The notes beneath the pieces were generated by a model. The model saw only the letters and a list, made by a program, of their open reading frames with translations. It was not told the origin of the DNA and searched no databases. This document shows, one piece after another, positions 1 through 7,018 of a stretch of 64,000 nucleotides of DNA; the stretch's first letter is position 1; each line of letters starts with the position of its first letter. A program made the translations under genes and the position numbers. Origin of the DNA: Gemmatimonadaceae bacterium. Its GTDB lineage: Bacteria > Gemmatimonadota > Gemmatimonadetes > Gemmatimonadales > Gemmatimonadaceae. The DNA lies in contig DASXKV010000050.1 in the NCBI GenBank assembly GCA_036496605.1, positions 282,699 through 346,698 of the forward strand, written 5' to 3'.

Positions 1-174
1 GGCGGAGTCGGTCGTAGTTCGTACAGCGCTGCCACTGACGCCGACCGCCGCACCGGGAATTGGCGAGCTATCGGGCCGGCTCGTCACTCGACCGATGATG
101 ATTCCACTACTCGGCGTTTGTGCGCCGAGCATCGCGGGAACGAAGAAGATCAGCAGGCCCTTTACAGGGTTCAC
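1..174 (-). CDS. N-terminus of a secreted carboxypeptidase-regulatory-like / TonB-receptor-like protein (partial)
   Basis: The reading frame is open from a GTG at 174 down to base 1, giving 58 codons with no stop, and it continues outside the window. The first residues (MNPVKGLLIFFVPAMLGAQ) look like a signal peptide with an AxA-like end. They are followed by GRVTSRPDSSPIPGAAVGV, which matches the opening beta strand of a carboxypeptidase-regulatory-like (CarboxypepD_reg) domain. Such domains sit at the N-terminus of TonB-dependent receptors and of many secreted Gemmatimonadota and Bacteroidota proteins. Whether a plug and barrel follow cannot be seen. The GTG has no clear Shine-Dalgarno sequence, so the exact start is uncertain. 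An ATG 14 codons later would cut off most of the signal peptide. Confidence 0.6.
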   Translation of the reverse strand, partial: MNPVKGLLIFFVPAMLGAQTPSSGIIIGRVTSRPDSSPIPGAAVGVSGSAVRTTTDSA

Positions 175-440
175 GAACTCGTGCCTGGAGAAAGGTCGCC
201 AAATCTGCGCCCGCGGCATCGGCGTGTCCAGCGGCCTGCACGTTCAGTATAGTTCTACTGTTCGATGTCGTGCGGCAGCCGGCAACCGTTGATCGAGGAG
301 CGCTGCTGCCTAACGGCGCTACCTCGGCCTTGGACGTGAAACGCGTCCGACTTTGATTCGGTCGCAGCAGACTATGACAAACGCGACGCGCGAAACGGTA
401 GATCCGGTACCCAGTGCCGCGGCCTAACGGCGAATGAGCT
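175..440. other. Non-coding stretch with two copies of GCCTAACGGCG
   Basis: No open frame here has protein-like composition. Two direct copies of GCCTAACGGCG lie at about 308 and 421, in the same orientation. They belong to the window-wide octamer family. They are not an inverted pair, as an integron attC site would need. Confidence 0.4.
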
Positions 441-1011
441 ATGCGTGACCCGTCGGGAATACGAGCGGAGTTCGAGGACGAATGCCGCCGCGTCGGCGTG
501 CGCCTCGACGACGCGCTCCACCTGCTCGACCCCGCGCCGCCGCGTGCACCGGGCCTGCATGGCAATATGCCTCGACGTTCCCGTGGGCCTCGAGTATCTC
601 CAGGCCATGCCTGACAATGCGGGCACAGTCGCGTTCGTCGAGGTCATGCGCGTCGAGGAGGCGCTGCGACGCGTCGCCTTCCTCCTCTGGTGCGCGGCGA
701 CACAGCCGGCGTGCCTCACTGGTGTCGCCGAATTGACCGAGTCGCAGGAGTTGGACGTCGTCGAAACGCTCGACGGCGTCTGCAAGGAAGGCGAGCTCGA
801 TCCCCAACTCCGATGGATGCTCGGCTACTATCACGGTCGCTTCCCGGCTGTGTTCGGCCGCTTCGAGCGTGCGCGCGCGCTTCAGCACGTGCTCAAGCAG
901 ACGTTCCCGGAAGCCTGGCGGAGCGCGGACCGCGAGGCGCGGCACTTCGAGGGACGTGGGCTAATGGGCAGGTTCTGGAGTGACGTCATCACGAGCGAAG
1001 AGCGCGACTGA
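441..1011 (+). pseudogene. Hypothetical protein gene, probably frameshifted near position 560
   Basis: From the ATG at 441 the frame reads a credible acidic, amphipathic N-terminus of about 40 residues (MRDPSGIRAEFEDECRRVGV, then RLDDALHLLDP) before turning into arginine/proline-rich nonsense and stopping near 618. From about 559 a frame shifted by one base takes over with good protein composition (MAICLDVPVGLEYLQAMPDN onward) and runs to the stop at 1011. Its C-terminus is rich in aromatic and charged residues. The simplest reading is one gene of about 190 codons with a single-base indel. The alternative is an intact gene starting at ATG 559. I do not recognise the family. The antisense frame over this stretch looks like a shadow. 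Confidence 0.4.
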
Positions 1012-1118
1012 TGAACGACGCAATCTCGTCCACAGGACGTTGACACTGTGTGCATGGCGCGATCGCGCGATTCGTCTTAATTAGCAAATCAGCAGCTCGA
1101 GGATCGTCGAGAGTACAA

Positions 1119-1343
1119 ATGGTCAAATGGGTCAAGCTGACGAACGTTGGCTCGGGCTTCGCCGCCGAGCTCCTGGTCGAACGATTGCGCGGCGCCGGGC
1201 TGCATGCGCGAAGCTCGGGTGACGTTGGTATGTTCGGCGCGGGATTCCAGGGTCCCACCGCGCGCGGCATCGACGTCTTCGTCCTCGTCAACGAGCTGAG
1301 TGCCGCGCGCGAGATCCTAGAGGAGACCAGTGAGCCTGGTTAG
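1119..1343 (+). CDS. DUF2007-type putative signal-transducing protein
   Basis: A 74-residue protein starting MVKWVKLTNVGSGFAAELLV. The layout is that of the small DUF2007 family (putative prokaryotic signal transducing protein): a short beta strand, then a helix carrying 'AAELLVERLRGAGL', a glycine-rich middle and a final strand plus helix (IDVFVLVNELSAAREILEE). These proteins are small ACT-like alpha/beta folds of unknown function. The frame extends upstream to 1050, but the 23 extra residues lack conservation features, so I prefer the ATG at 1119. The gene converges on the DinB gene at 1511 with a hairpin between them. Family assignment is from memory of the pattern and is moderately sure. 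Confidence 0.65.
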   Translation: MVKWVKLTNVGSGFAAELLVERLRGAGLHARSSGDVGMFGAGFQGPTARGIDVFVLVNELSAAREILEETSEPG

Positions 1344-1459
1344 AGCACGTCCGCGCGGTCGCGTACTTCTGGGCGATAGCGCCATTGCCGTTGTGGGCAT
1401 TCGCGATTCGACACGTTTGGCGTGCACCGCAACCATCTCGTCTGACGGCACCTAACGAC

Positions 1460-1489
1460 AACGGGCGACCGCATCAGCGGCCGCCCGTT
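1460..1489. terminator. Hairpin between convergent genes
   Basis: AACGGGCG (1460-1467) pairs with CGCCCGTT (1482-1489). Inside it CCGC pairs with GCGG around an ATCA loop, with one A/C mismatch. It lies between the 3' ends of the DUF2007 gene and the DinB gene, so it could stop transcription from both sides. There is no U-tract on either side, so intrinsic termination would be weak. Confidence 0.45.
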
Positions 1490-1510
1490 CCAAACCGAGG
1501 CTGCAGACTG

Positions 1511-2101
1511 CTAATTGCCCGCGGCTTTGGGACGCGGAAGCGCCGTCGGCGGCAAGATCTTGTTCAGACGCATGTAATTCGAGATCTGGCTGTAGTGATC
1601 GGCCATGTCGAGCGCGTGGCCGAGGACCATGTTCGCGCGCGCGAACTGCCGCGACTGGCCATTACCGAAGGTCAGCGTCACCTGGTCCGCCAGCTTCCCG
1701 TCGCTCAGCTGCGCGAACGCGTCCTCACAGAACTTGAATGACGCCTTGAGCTTCGAGACGAGCGTGTCCTTAGGCCACTTCGCCTTCATCGAATCGGCGG
1801 TCGTCGAATCCTTCGCCGATATCGTCGCCTTCATCTCGCCGAAGTTGTTACAAAAGAAGTAGTTGTCGCTCGCCAAGTGCTGGGCAATGTACCCGATGGA
1901 GAGTTGGCCGGGCGTCGGCTTGTACCCGAAGATCGATTCGGGTATGGAATCGAAGGCCTGAGCGAGGTTACGCTGATAGGACATGGTCCGGCCACGGAAT
2001 GACATCGTGATCGGATCGGTCGCCGGCGTACCCGACGGCTGTTGGGCAACGGCAGTCACTGGGAGCGCCAACACCAGCAAGGCAACGAAGGAGGTTCTCA
2101 T
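1511..2101 (-). CDS. Exported DinB-like protein
   Basis: A 196-residue protein. It starts MRTSFVALLVLALPVTAVAQ, a clean Sec signal peptide ending AVAQ, so the product is predicted to be periplasmic. The mature part is all-helical and follows the DinB/YfiT four-helix-bundle pattern. 'IGYIAQHLASDNYF' carries the first conserved histidine, and 'ARANMVLGHALDMADHYSQ' carries the C-terminal histidines that bind a metal in this family. DinB-like proteins include metal-dependent thiol transferases, but most members have no known reaction. The long upstream extension of this frame is antisense to the GNAT gene and is not coding. The start codon overlaps, tail to tail, a possible ATG of the divergent GNAT gene. 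Confidence 0.8.
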   Translation of the reverse strand: MRTSFVALLVLALPVTAVAQQPSGTPATDPITMSFRGRTMSYQRNLAQAFDSIPESIFGYKPTPGQLSIGYIAQHLASDNYFFCNNFGEMKATISAKDSTTADSMKAKWPKDTLVSKLKASFKFCEDAFAQLSDGKLADQVTLTFGNGQSRQFARANMVLGHALDMADHYSQISNYMRLNKILPPTALPRPKAAGN

Positions 2102-2168
2102 GTCATCGTCCGGAGCTGAGGATGCCCGTGATTCTGGCCGGCGCCCGCCGACGGCGCAACGGTCCGAA

Positions 2169-2654
2169 ATGACCGGAGATGGTAAACTCGTCATCGAGTC
2201 CGCGCGGCTCGACCTCGTCCTCGATACGCGCGAGGCCGTGCTCGCGCGCATCGAAGCGCTGAGTCCCGCCGACCGCGCGGAGGTGTCGCCGGAATGGGTC
2301 GAGCGCATGCGCCAGTCGACGCCGAGTCCGTGGACGCATGGCATGTCGCTGGTCGAGCGAACGTCGGGCGCGGTCGTTGGCAGCGGGGGGTATAAGGGTC
2401 CGCCAGACGACGACGGCGCGGTCGAGATCGCGTACGGCATCGGTGAGGAGTATCGCGGCCGCGGTTATGCCAAGGAAGGCGCCGCGGCGCTCGTCGAGTT
2501 CGCCCTCGGCGCCGGTGCGCGTTTAGTCTATGCTCACACTCGACCCGAAAATTCTGCGTCGGCCCGTGTTCTCGAATCGTGCGGCTTCGAGCGCGTCGGC
2601 GAAGTGGTCGATCCTGAGGACGGTCTCGTTTGGCGGTGGGAGCACCGAGAGTGA
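2169..2654 (+). CDS. GNAT family N-acetyltransferase (RimJ/RimL-like)
   Basis: About 161 residues. 'LVIESARLDLVLDTREAVLA' is the typical N-terminal strand and helix of RimJ/RimL-type GNAT enzymes. 'GIGEEYRGRGYAKEGAAALV' is the acetyl-CoA pyrophosphate-binding motif A (R/QxxGxG/A variant RGRGYA). 'TRPENSASARVLESCGFERV' is motif B. The family transfers acetyl groups to amines or protein N-termini; the substrate here is unknown. The start is ambiguous. ATG 2169 fits the family and leaves room for promoters. ATG 2100 has a perfect AAGGAGGT just upstream, but that sequence is also sense codons of the divergent DinB gene. Confidence 0.8.
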   Translation: MTGDGKLVIESARLDLVLDTREAVLARIEALSPADRAEVSPEWVERMRQSTPSPWTHGMSLVERTSGAVVGSGGYKGPPDDDGAVEIAYGIGEEYRGRGYAKEGAAALVEFALGAGARLVYAHTRPENSASARVLESCGFERVGEVVDPEDGLVWRWEHRE

Positions 2655-2685
2655 CTACTATGTGCGCCGGTCCGATTAGGCTGAC

Positions 2686-3171
2686 ATGACGACATCGTTC
2701 TCGGCCCTCGCTCAGCTGCTCATCGCGCTCTCGCTCGTCGCTTGCGGCCGGACCACGCTGCCGCCGGCAACCGGCAACGCCTCCCAGCAAGCGCTCGCGG
2801 GCGACTGGGTCGTCGAATTCCGACTCGACAGCATGCGCACGGCCGGGAAGTGGCAAGCGGCGTCCTCGAGCTCCGCACGGGGCACCCTCCGACTCACCGA
2901 CTCCAGCACACGCAGCGAGACCGTTCGCTCGACCATTGACGTCGACTTCACACCCCTCCTCGGCCGCCCGATGTCCTGCTTCGACCCGCGCCCGACATCG
3001 ACGACGATCAGCCAGAACGGCGAGAGCACGAGCCTGGACTTCACGCCCGGCGCCGCGGACTGCGGATTCGGCGCCTCCGGAAAGTTTTATGGAGACTCAT
3101 TGGTCGGAACGTGGGTGGAGACGTCCTTCATCGGACCGATGGCGACGGGCCGGTTCCGCATGAAGCGGTGA
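2686..3171 (+). CDS. Hypothetical lipoprotein
   Basis: A 161-residue protein starting MTTSFSALAQLLIALSLVAC. The hydrophobic stretch ends in a lipobox with cysteine near residue 20, so it should be a lipoprotein. The mature part reads as beta strands (GDWVVEFRLD, GTLRLTDSS, TSLDFTPGAADCGF, LVGTWVETSF) ending in MATGRFRMKR, a layout typical of small beta-sandwich or lipocalin-like exported proteins. I cannot name a family. It sits 31 bp after the GNAT gene and may share its transcript. A G-rich repeat follows its stop codon directly. Confidence 0.7.
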   Translation: MTTSFSALAQLLIALSLVACGRTTLPPATGNASQQALAGDWVVEFRLDSMRTAGKWQAASSSSARGTLRLTDSSTRSETVRSTIDVDFTPLLGRPMSCFDPRPTSTTISQNGESTSLDFTPGAADCGFGASGKFYGDSLVGTWVETSFIGPMATGRFRMKR

Positions 3172-3400
3172 TTGGGGCTAGGGGCTAGTGGGCTAGAAGG
3201 CTCCGCTTTTCATCTAGCCCCGAGCGCCTAGGCCCTCGCAGATCGTGACGCGCGACACATTCCTTGCTGCCTAACGAGCGATTTTCAGCGAGCTCGGCAA
3301 CACATCGTTCGGAGATTCGTGACGTGCATAACAGACGGCGCGTCACCCCGCTGATATCTACTCGCCCACCTTCACGCGCCCACTTCAACAGGACGTTGTC
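3172..3400. repeat. Intergenic GGGGCTAG repeat cluster
   Basis: Straight after the lipoprotein stop come GGGGCTAGGGGCTAG and GTGGGCTAG. About 20 bp further an inverse copy, CTAGCCCC, follows, so the region can fold as a long hairpin, or as a near-complete G-quadruplex on the plus strand. Similar G-rich clusters occur at 9878 and 20276. The rest of the 229-bp gap shows one GCCTAACG (about 3269) and no gene. Confidence 0.6.
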
Positions 3401-3934
3401 ATGGCAATCTGGAAGGAACCGACCACATCCAAAAAGGACACGATAATGACCCCTACCGCTGAACCAGCACTGCAGAAAGAGCCCGAGCTTCGCCCCGTTG
3501 ATGTCGCCCCGCAGTCGGCTCGTCGAGCGGTGCCGCGTGACGCGAAGGAGTCCGTGATCTGTGCCGACATCAACATCACCGGCAAGATCGATGGCACGGG
3601 CCATGTCCGGATCGCCGGCCGTTTCGAGGGTGACGTCCACATCCAAGGCGACCTCACCATCGACGCCGGAGCGAAGCTCACCGGCGCCGTCAGCGCCAAC
3701 TCCGTCACGATCGGTGGCGAGATCGTGGGCAACATCGAGAATGCCGCCAGCGTCGAGATCCTCGCGACGGGTGTTCTCAATGGGGACCTCAAGGCCGGCA
3801 CGCTCAGCGTCGCCGCCGGCTCGCGTATGCGCGGCCGCGTGGAGTTTGGCTGGGGTGACGAGCGCGATCAACTTCCTGAGAAATCTTCGGCGTCGAAGTC
3901 CACGCTGAGCCTGGGGAATCGACACGCCTCGTGA
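3401..3934 (+). CDS. Bactofilin (polymer-forming cytoskeletal protein)
   Basis: 177 residues. After a disordered proline-rich N-terminus comes the right-handed beta-helix of bactofilins (formerly DUF583): 'ICADINITGKIDGTGHVRIA' then repeating G-x-hydrophobic turns such as 'GRFEGDVHIQGDLTIDAGAK', 'GAVSANSVTIGGEIVGNIEN' and 'GVLNGDLKAGTLSVAAGSRM', ending 'RGRVEFGW'. Bactofilins self-polymerise without nucleotide and act as membrane-associated scaffolds in cell shape, stalks or chromosome organisation. ATG 3446 is an alternative start with AAAAAGGA upstream and would remove 15 residues of the tail. The stop overlaps the GTG of the next gene (GTGA), so the two are translationally coupled. Confidence 0.9.
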   Translation: MAIWKEPTTSKKDTIMTPTAEPALQKEPELRPVDVAPQSARRAVPRDAKESVICADINITGKIDGTGHVRIAGRFEGDVHIQGDLTIDAGAKLTGAVSANSVTIGGEIVGNIENAASVEILATGVLNGDLKAGTLSVAAGSRMRGRVEFGWGDERDQLPEKSSASKSTLSLGNRHAS

Positions 3935-4329
3935 GTACGCTGCGAAGGACTCCGGCTGGTGCGACGCGCACCTGTCCTCACTGCCGGGCAGTGATTCTGC
4001 AGAGCACGAGCGTCTGTCCTTCGTGCAAGAAGCACGTGCGGTTTGGAGGTCCGGGTGGAGACGCGGTTGTCTCCACCCTCACCCCACTCCGCGTCGAAGG
4101 CGCGATTCGTCATCCGAACATCGGCGAGGCCTGGGAGTACGCGGTGATGATCACGATCACCAACGACCGCGGCGAGGAGACCGCACGCCAGATCGTCGGC
4201 GTCGGCGCCATCCCACCGGGCGAGCAGCGGAAGTTCACGTTCTCCGTCGAGGTCTTCACGCCGGCGGGAGCGGTCGAGCAAGAGGCTGACGCCAAGATCC
4301 CCGCGATTCGAGGCAGCTCCGCGAACTGA
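3931..4329 (+). CDS. Zinc-ribbon protein coupled to bactofilin
   Basis: 132 residues from a GTG that overlaps the bactofilin stop by four bases. Two CxxC pairs (C15/C18 in CPHC, C29/C32 in CPSC) form an N-terminal zinc ribbon. The rest is a beta-rich domain (EAWEYAVMITITNDRGEET, then GVGAIPPGEQRKFTFSVEVF) resembling a small Ig-like or FxLYD-type fold. I do not know a function. The tight coupling suggests it works with the bactofilin, perhaps as a cytoplasmic partner, since no signal peptide is visible. That role is inference. Confidence 0.75.
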   Translation: MSTLRRTPAGATRTCPHCRAVILQSTSVCPSCKKHVRFGGPGGDAVVSTLTPLRVEGAIRHPNIGEAWEYAVMITITNDRGEETARQIVGVGAIPPGEQRKFTFSVEVFTPAGAVEQEADAKIPAIRGSSAN

Positions 4330-4454
4330 TCGCATCACGACTGTTCGGCGTCGCGGGCTGGCTCGCTGCCAGCATCGTTCTTTGGGACATCCGGGCGTAG
4401 CAGTTGCAGGCCTCCTCACGGTCGAGAAGCCATCTCTCAACCGTGGAGGTTCAG

Positions 4455-4802
4455 ATGCGCTCGTCCATCGTCCGGCATGCGCGCGCCCTCATCACCGTCA
4501 TCCTCGTCATCGCGGCCCTAACGGCGACGGCGATTCTGACGCGAACGTCGACCGTCCGCGCGCAGCAGCCGTCCGGAAATCCCGCCGAACAGGTGCGGCA
4601 GATGCAGGCAATGATGCGGGCGAACATTGAGGCCGTGATGGAGGGCACCCTAGCGGTGATGTCGCGCAAGGAGACCGCCGGCCAGATGGCGACTTTTTCA
4701 AAGAACTATCTCGACGCGCTCGTGGCGAAGGGCTTCACGCGCCAGGAGGCACTCGCTCTCGTCGCGGCGCACTCGCCGACGGTAATTCCTGGAGCTCGGT
4801 GA
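4455..4802 (+). CDS. Small exported or membrane-anchored hypothetical protein
   Basis: 115 residues starting MRSSIVRHARALITVILVIA, with GGAGGT five bases upstream of the ATG, which settles the start. One hydrophobic segment (residues about 9-30) ends in TVRAQQ, so it is either a cleaved signal peptide or an anchor. The mature part is helical and charged: EQVRQMQAMMRANIEAVMEG, then 'MATFSKNYLDALVAKGFTRQ' and 'EALALVAAHSPTVIPG'. The C-terminal pattern 'KGFTRQEALALV' is common in short soil-bacterial proteins of unknown function. I cannot name a family. Confidence 0.7.
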   Translation: MRSSIVRHARALITVILVIAALTATAILTRTSTVRAQQPSGNPAEQVRQMQAMMRANIEAVMEGTLAVMSRKETAGQMATFSKNYLDALVAKGFTRQEALALVAAHSPTVIPGAR

Positions 4803-4959
4803 ATCCACCTCGCGTACCATAGCCAACGGAGTGCCACGCCTTGAAGAAGAGGACATTGCGCTCGCTGGCCGGCGTTCGCACAATTCCCACGGATTAGCGA
4901 TACCGAGGGATGCTCGACGTCTCATTAGAGTGCATTGAAGACCTCAGTCCAACGACGCG

Positions 4960-5229
4960 ATGATCATTCTGTGGGTGTTCCTTGGCGTGGCATTCTGGGG
5001 CACAGTCCTCGGCGGCGGCCTTTACTTCCTTCGGCGCTATGTGCGGGCCATCGAACGCCGGGGAACTGGGGAGCAGGTAGTCGCCGAGCTTCGGGAACGC
5101 CTGTCGAGCATGGAGGAGATCGTCGACAGCCTCCGGAGCGACGTGAATCGCCTCGAGGAGAGTGAGGAGTTCACGACGCGGCTGCTGACGAGTGGTGGTG
5201 GCCCGTCGGCCACACGCCCTAAGGGGTAA
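4960..5229 (+). CDS. Single-pass membrane protein with coiled coil
   Basis: 89 residues. The N-terminus MIILWVFLGVAFWGTVLGGG is a transmembrane helix, followed by a charged heptad-like helix (AELRERLSSMEEIVDSLRSD, then VNRLEESEEF) predicted to be a coiled coil, and a disordered tail. The size and order resemble phage-shock PspB and related small envelope proteins, but I see no sequence signature that proves it. The stop lies three bases before the TTG start of the next gene, so the two are probably co-transcribed. Confidence 0.65.
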   Translation: MIILWVFLGVAFWGTVLGGGLYFLRRYVRAIERRGTGEQVVAELRERLSSMEEIVDSLRSDVNRLEESEEFTTRLLTSGGGPSATRPKG

Positions 5230-5231
5230 GC

Positions 5232-5672
5232 TTGCAAAGCGTTAGGCAGGAGCGCTCCGCAGCGCGCGACGCCTACGACGAGCTCTGTACCTACACGCTT
5301 ACGCACCCCGACCCGTCATTCATTCACCAGCAGGTCGTCGACGCCTTCGCCGCACAGAACGCGAGCGAGACGAGCAAGCCGATCAGCGTCACCTTCGCGC
5401 TCGTGGGACTCTACCTCCACGTCGAGAAAGGATTCAACGGGCGCGAGGTGCAACGCGTTCACATGCAGCTCGCGCGTCAGAAGCACAAGTGGCCCTCGTT
5501 CTCACTCCCAGAGGCGCGCGGTGCGATTACCGCGCTCGACGTAATAAAAACGCCGGAAGGGACTGAGCGCGATCGCGCGATCCACGACTGGTGTTCCGCG
5601 GTCTGGGGTGCATTCGTCGGCAACCGGGAGAGGATTATCAGTCTACTCAATAACCGTCGTCTTGGCTCTTAG
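5232..5672 (+). CDS. DUF5946-like protein
   Basis: 146 residues. The motifs 'YDELCTYTLTHPDPSFIHQQ', 'VVDAFAAQ', 'FALVGLYLHVEKGFNGREVQ', 'RVHMQLARQKHKWPSF' and 'RDRAIHDWCSAVWGAF' match my memory of DUF5946, a family common in soil bacteria with conserved His and Trp residues and no known function. The start is a TTG with AAGGGG upstream. No ATG or GTG is available before the conserved region. The gene begins inside one copy of CGTTAGGC and is followed 14 bp after its stop by TGTTAGGC. This flanking resembles a gene cassette but lacks the partner boxes of an attC site. Confidence 0.65.
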   Translation: MQSVRQERSAARDAYDELCTYTLTHPDPSFIHQQVVDAFAAQNASETSKPISVTFALVGLYLHVEKGFNGREVQRVHMQLARQKHKWPSFSLPEARGAITALDVIKTPEGTERDRAIHDWCSAVWGAFVGNRERIISLLNNRRLGS

Positions 5673-5755
5673 CAGAGTGTTAGGCATTTCGGGATGAGCA
5701 TTGGGAGACTCTTTCTTAGCACCGCTGGTGTCGCCACCTTCGTCGAAGGGCACCC

Positions 5756-6433
5756 GTGAAACATCTCGCCGCGAAGGCATGGTTCTCGATCGTCGCGCTG
5801 GCAATCGTCATGGCGCTGCTGCTCTTCGGTCTTGCGGGGACGACGCGCTACTGGCAGGGCTGGGTCTACCTCGCGATCTTCATCGGCCTAACGATTGTCA
5901 CCACGCTCGATCTGCTGAAGCGCGATCCGGCGCTCCTCGAGCGTCGCATGGTCGGCGGGCCGACCGCCGAGCAGCGCCCGGTTCAGAAGATCATCATGTG
6001 GGGCGCATCGGCGGCTTTTGTCGCGATGCTCGTCGTGCCCGCGCTCGATTATCGCTATGGATGGTCGCATGTACCGGTCTCTCTAGTTGTCGTCGGCGAC
6101 ATCCTCGTCGCGTTAGGATTCACCTTGATCATGATCGTCTATCGCGCAAATACGTACACGGCCGCGACAATCCAGATCGCGCAGAACCAGACGGTGATCT
6201 CGACCGGCCCGTACGCGATCGTGCGACATCCGATGTACGCGAGCGCGTCGCTCTACGTACTCGGGACTCCGCTCGCGCTCGCGTCGTGGTGGGGCCTCGT
6301 CGCCGTCGCGGTGTTCGTTCCGCTGCTCGCGTGGCGGCTGCTCGACGAGGAGCGGTTCCTCGCCGCGGATCTGCCGGGTTACGCCGAGTATCAGCGAAAG
6401 GTCCGTCATCGTCTCGTTCCCTTCGTGTGGTAG
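5756..6433 (+). CDS. Isoprenylcysteine carboxyl methyltransferase-like membrane protein
   Basis: 225 residues from a GTG. There are five or six hydrophobic segments (AWFSIVALAIVMALLLFGLA, YWQGWVYLAIFIGLTIV, the 'FVAMLVVPALDY' region and 'SLVVVGDILVALGFTLIMIV'). The C-terminal signature 'GPYAIVRHPMYASASLYVLG' followed by 'LLDEERFLAADLPGYAEYQR' is that of the ICMT/PEMT methyltransferase superfamily. The RHPxY and E-E/R-F segments there bind S-adenosylmethionine at the membrane face. Bacterial members often methylate lipids or small molecules rather than prenylated proteins, so the substrate is unknown. A long alternative frame on the same strand (5701-6516) is arginine-rich and spurious. Confidence 0.85.
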   Translation: MKHLAAKAWFSIVALAIVMALLLFGLAGTTRYWQGWVYLAIFIGLTIVTTLDLLKRDPALLERRMVGGPTAEQRPVQKIIMWGASAAFVAMLVVPALDYRYGWSHVPVSLVVVGDILVALGFTLIMIVYRANTYTAATIQIAQNQTVISTGPYAIVRHPMYASASLYVLGTPLALASWWGLVAVAVFVPLLAWRLLDEERFLAADLPGYAEYQRKVRHRLVPFVW

Positions 6434-6512
6434 CGCGTATAAGTGTATCTTGCAGCCGCATGCCTCAGCGCGCTCTACCCTCAGCGCTCTACCCTCCGCG
6501 CTCTGCCCCCAG

Positions 6513-6965
6513 GTGAATCCGGTCCCCTCACCAGTCGCTAGCTCCGACGCGCCCGCACCGCGCCTCTGGCGCTCGCGCACGAATCGCGTCGTGTTAGGCG
6601 TCATCGGCGGGCTCGCGGAGAAGCTTGGCTGGGAAGCGAAGCCGATGCGACTCCTCGCCGGATTGCTCGGCGTGCTCACGCTTCCGCTCGGCGCGCTCCC
6701 CGTCATCGTTCCCTATGTCGCGCTCTGGGGAATCACGCGTGCGCGAGGCGCAGCCGTACCCACTCAGCCGCTTCGCCGCTCGCGAGACAATCAAGTAGTC
6801 GCTGGCGTGCTCGGTGGAATCGCCGAGTGGCTCGGCGTCAAGCCGATGCTCGTGCGGCTGTCGTACAGCGCGCTCACGCTCGCGACGTTCGGATTGCCGG
6901 GTGTGGCGACGTACCTGGTTCTGTGGGCGAAGACGAAAGTCGCGGAGCCAGGCCAGAAGTCCTGA
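6513..6965 (+). CDS. Tandem PspC-domain membrane protein
   Basis: About 150 residues from GTG 6513. It holds two PspC domains in a row. The first is 'LWRSRTNRVVLGVIGGLAEK' with 'MRLLAGLLGVLTLPLGALPV'. The second is 'PLRRSRDNQVVAGVLGGIAE' with 'LVRLSYSALTLATFGLPGVA'. Both end in the typical 'YxxLW' segment. PspC is an inner-membrane phage-shock protein in enterobacteria; in other phyla the domain is widespread in envelope-stress proteins. Upstream codons back to 6450 lie in a repetitive stretch (CAGCGCTCTACCCT repeated), so the later start is preferred. No Shine-Dalgarno is evident. Confidence 0.8.
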   Translation: MNPVPSPVASSDAPAPRLWRSRTNRVVLGVIGGLAEKLGWEAKPMRLLAGLLGVLTLPLGALPVIVPYVALWGITRARGAAVPTQPLRRSRDNQVVAGVLGGIAEWLGVKPMLVRLSYSALTLATFGLPGVATYLVLWAKTKVAEPGQKS

Positions 6966-6972
6966 GATTGCT

Positions 6973-7018
6973 GGTGATTGGTGGTTGGTGAACCACCAAC
7001 CACCAGCCACCAATCACC
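6973..7018. terminator. Bidirectional hairpin between convergent genes
   Basis: GGTGATTGGT pairs with ACCAATCACC, and GGTTGGTG pairs with CACCAACC inside it, with a 7-base bulge. The stem sits between the PspC stop and the end of the lipoprotein gene, overlapping the last codons of the latter. It is built from ACC/CCA triplet-like repeats, as is another intergenic stretch at 35168. Confidence 0.6.

Noticed and set aside
439..945. Minus-strand 168-residue frame
   Set aside because: Arginine/alanine-rich end and antisense to the better plus-strand frame.
3185..3925. Long minus-strand frame
   Set aside because: It is antisense to the bactofilin gene and has no protein-like composition.
300..6000. 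Integron attC array suggested by GCCTAAC/GTTAGGC
   Set aside because: The motif is inside many conserved genes and occurs singly. I find no paired inverse boxes or cassette order, and no integrase gene in the window.
5701..6516. 271-residue plus-strand frame
   Set aside because: Arginine-rich shadow of the methyltransferase-like gene at 5756, which has clear motifs.
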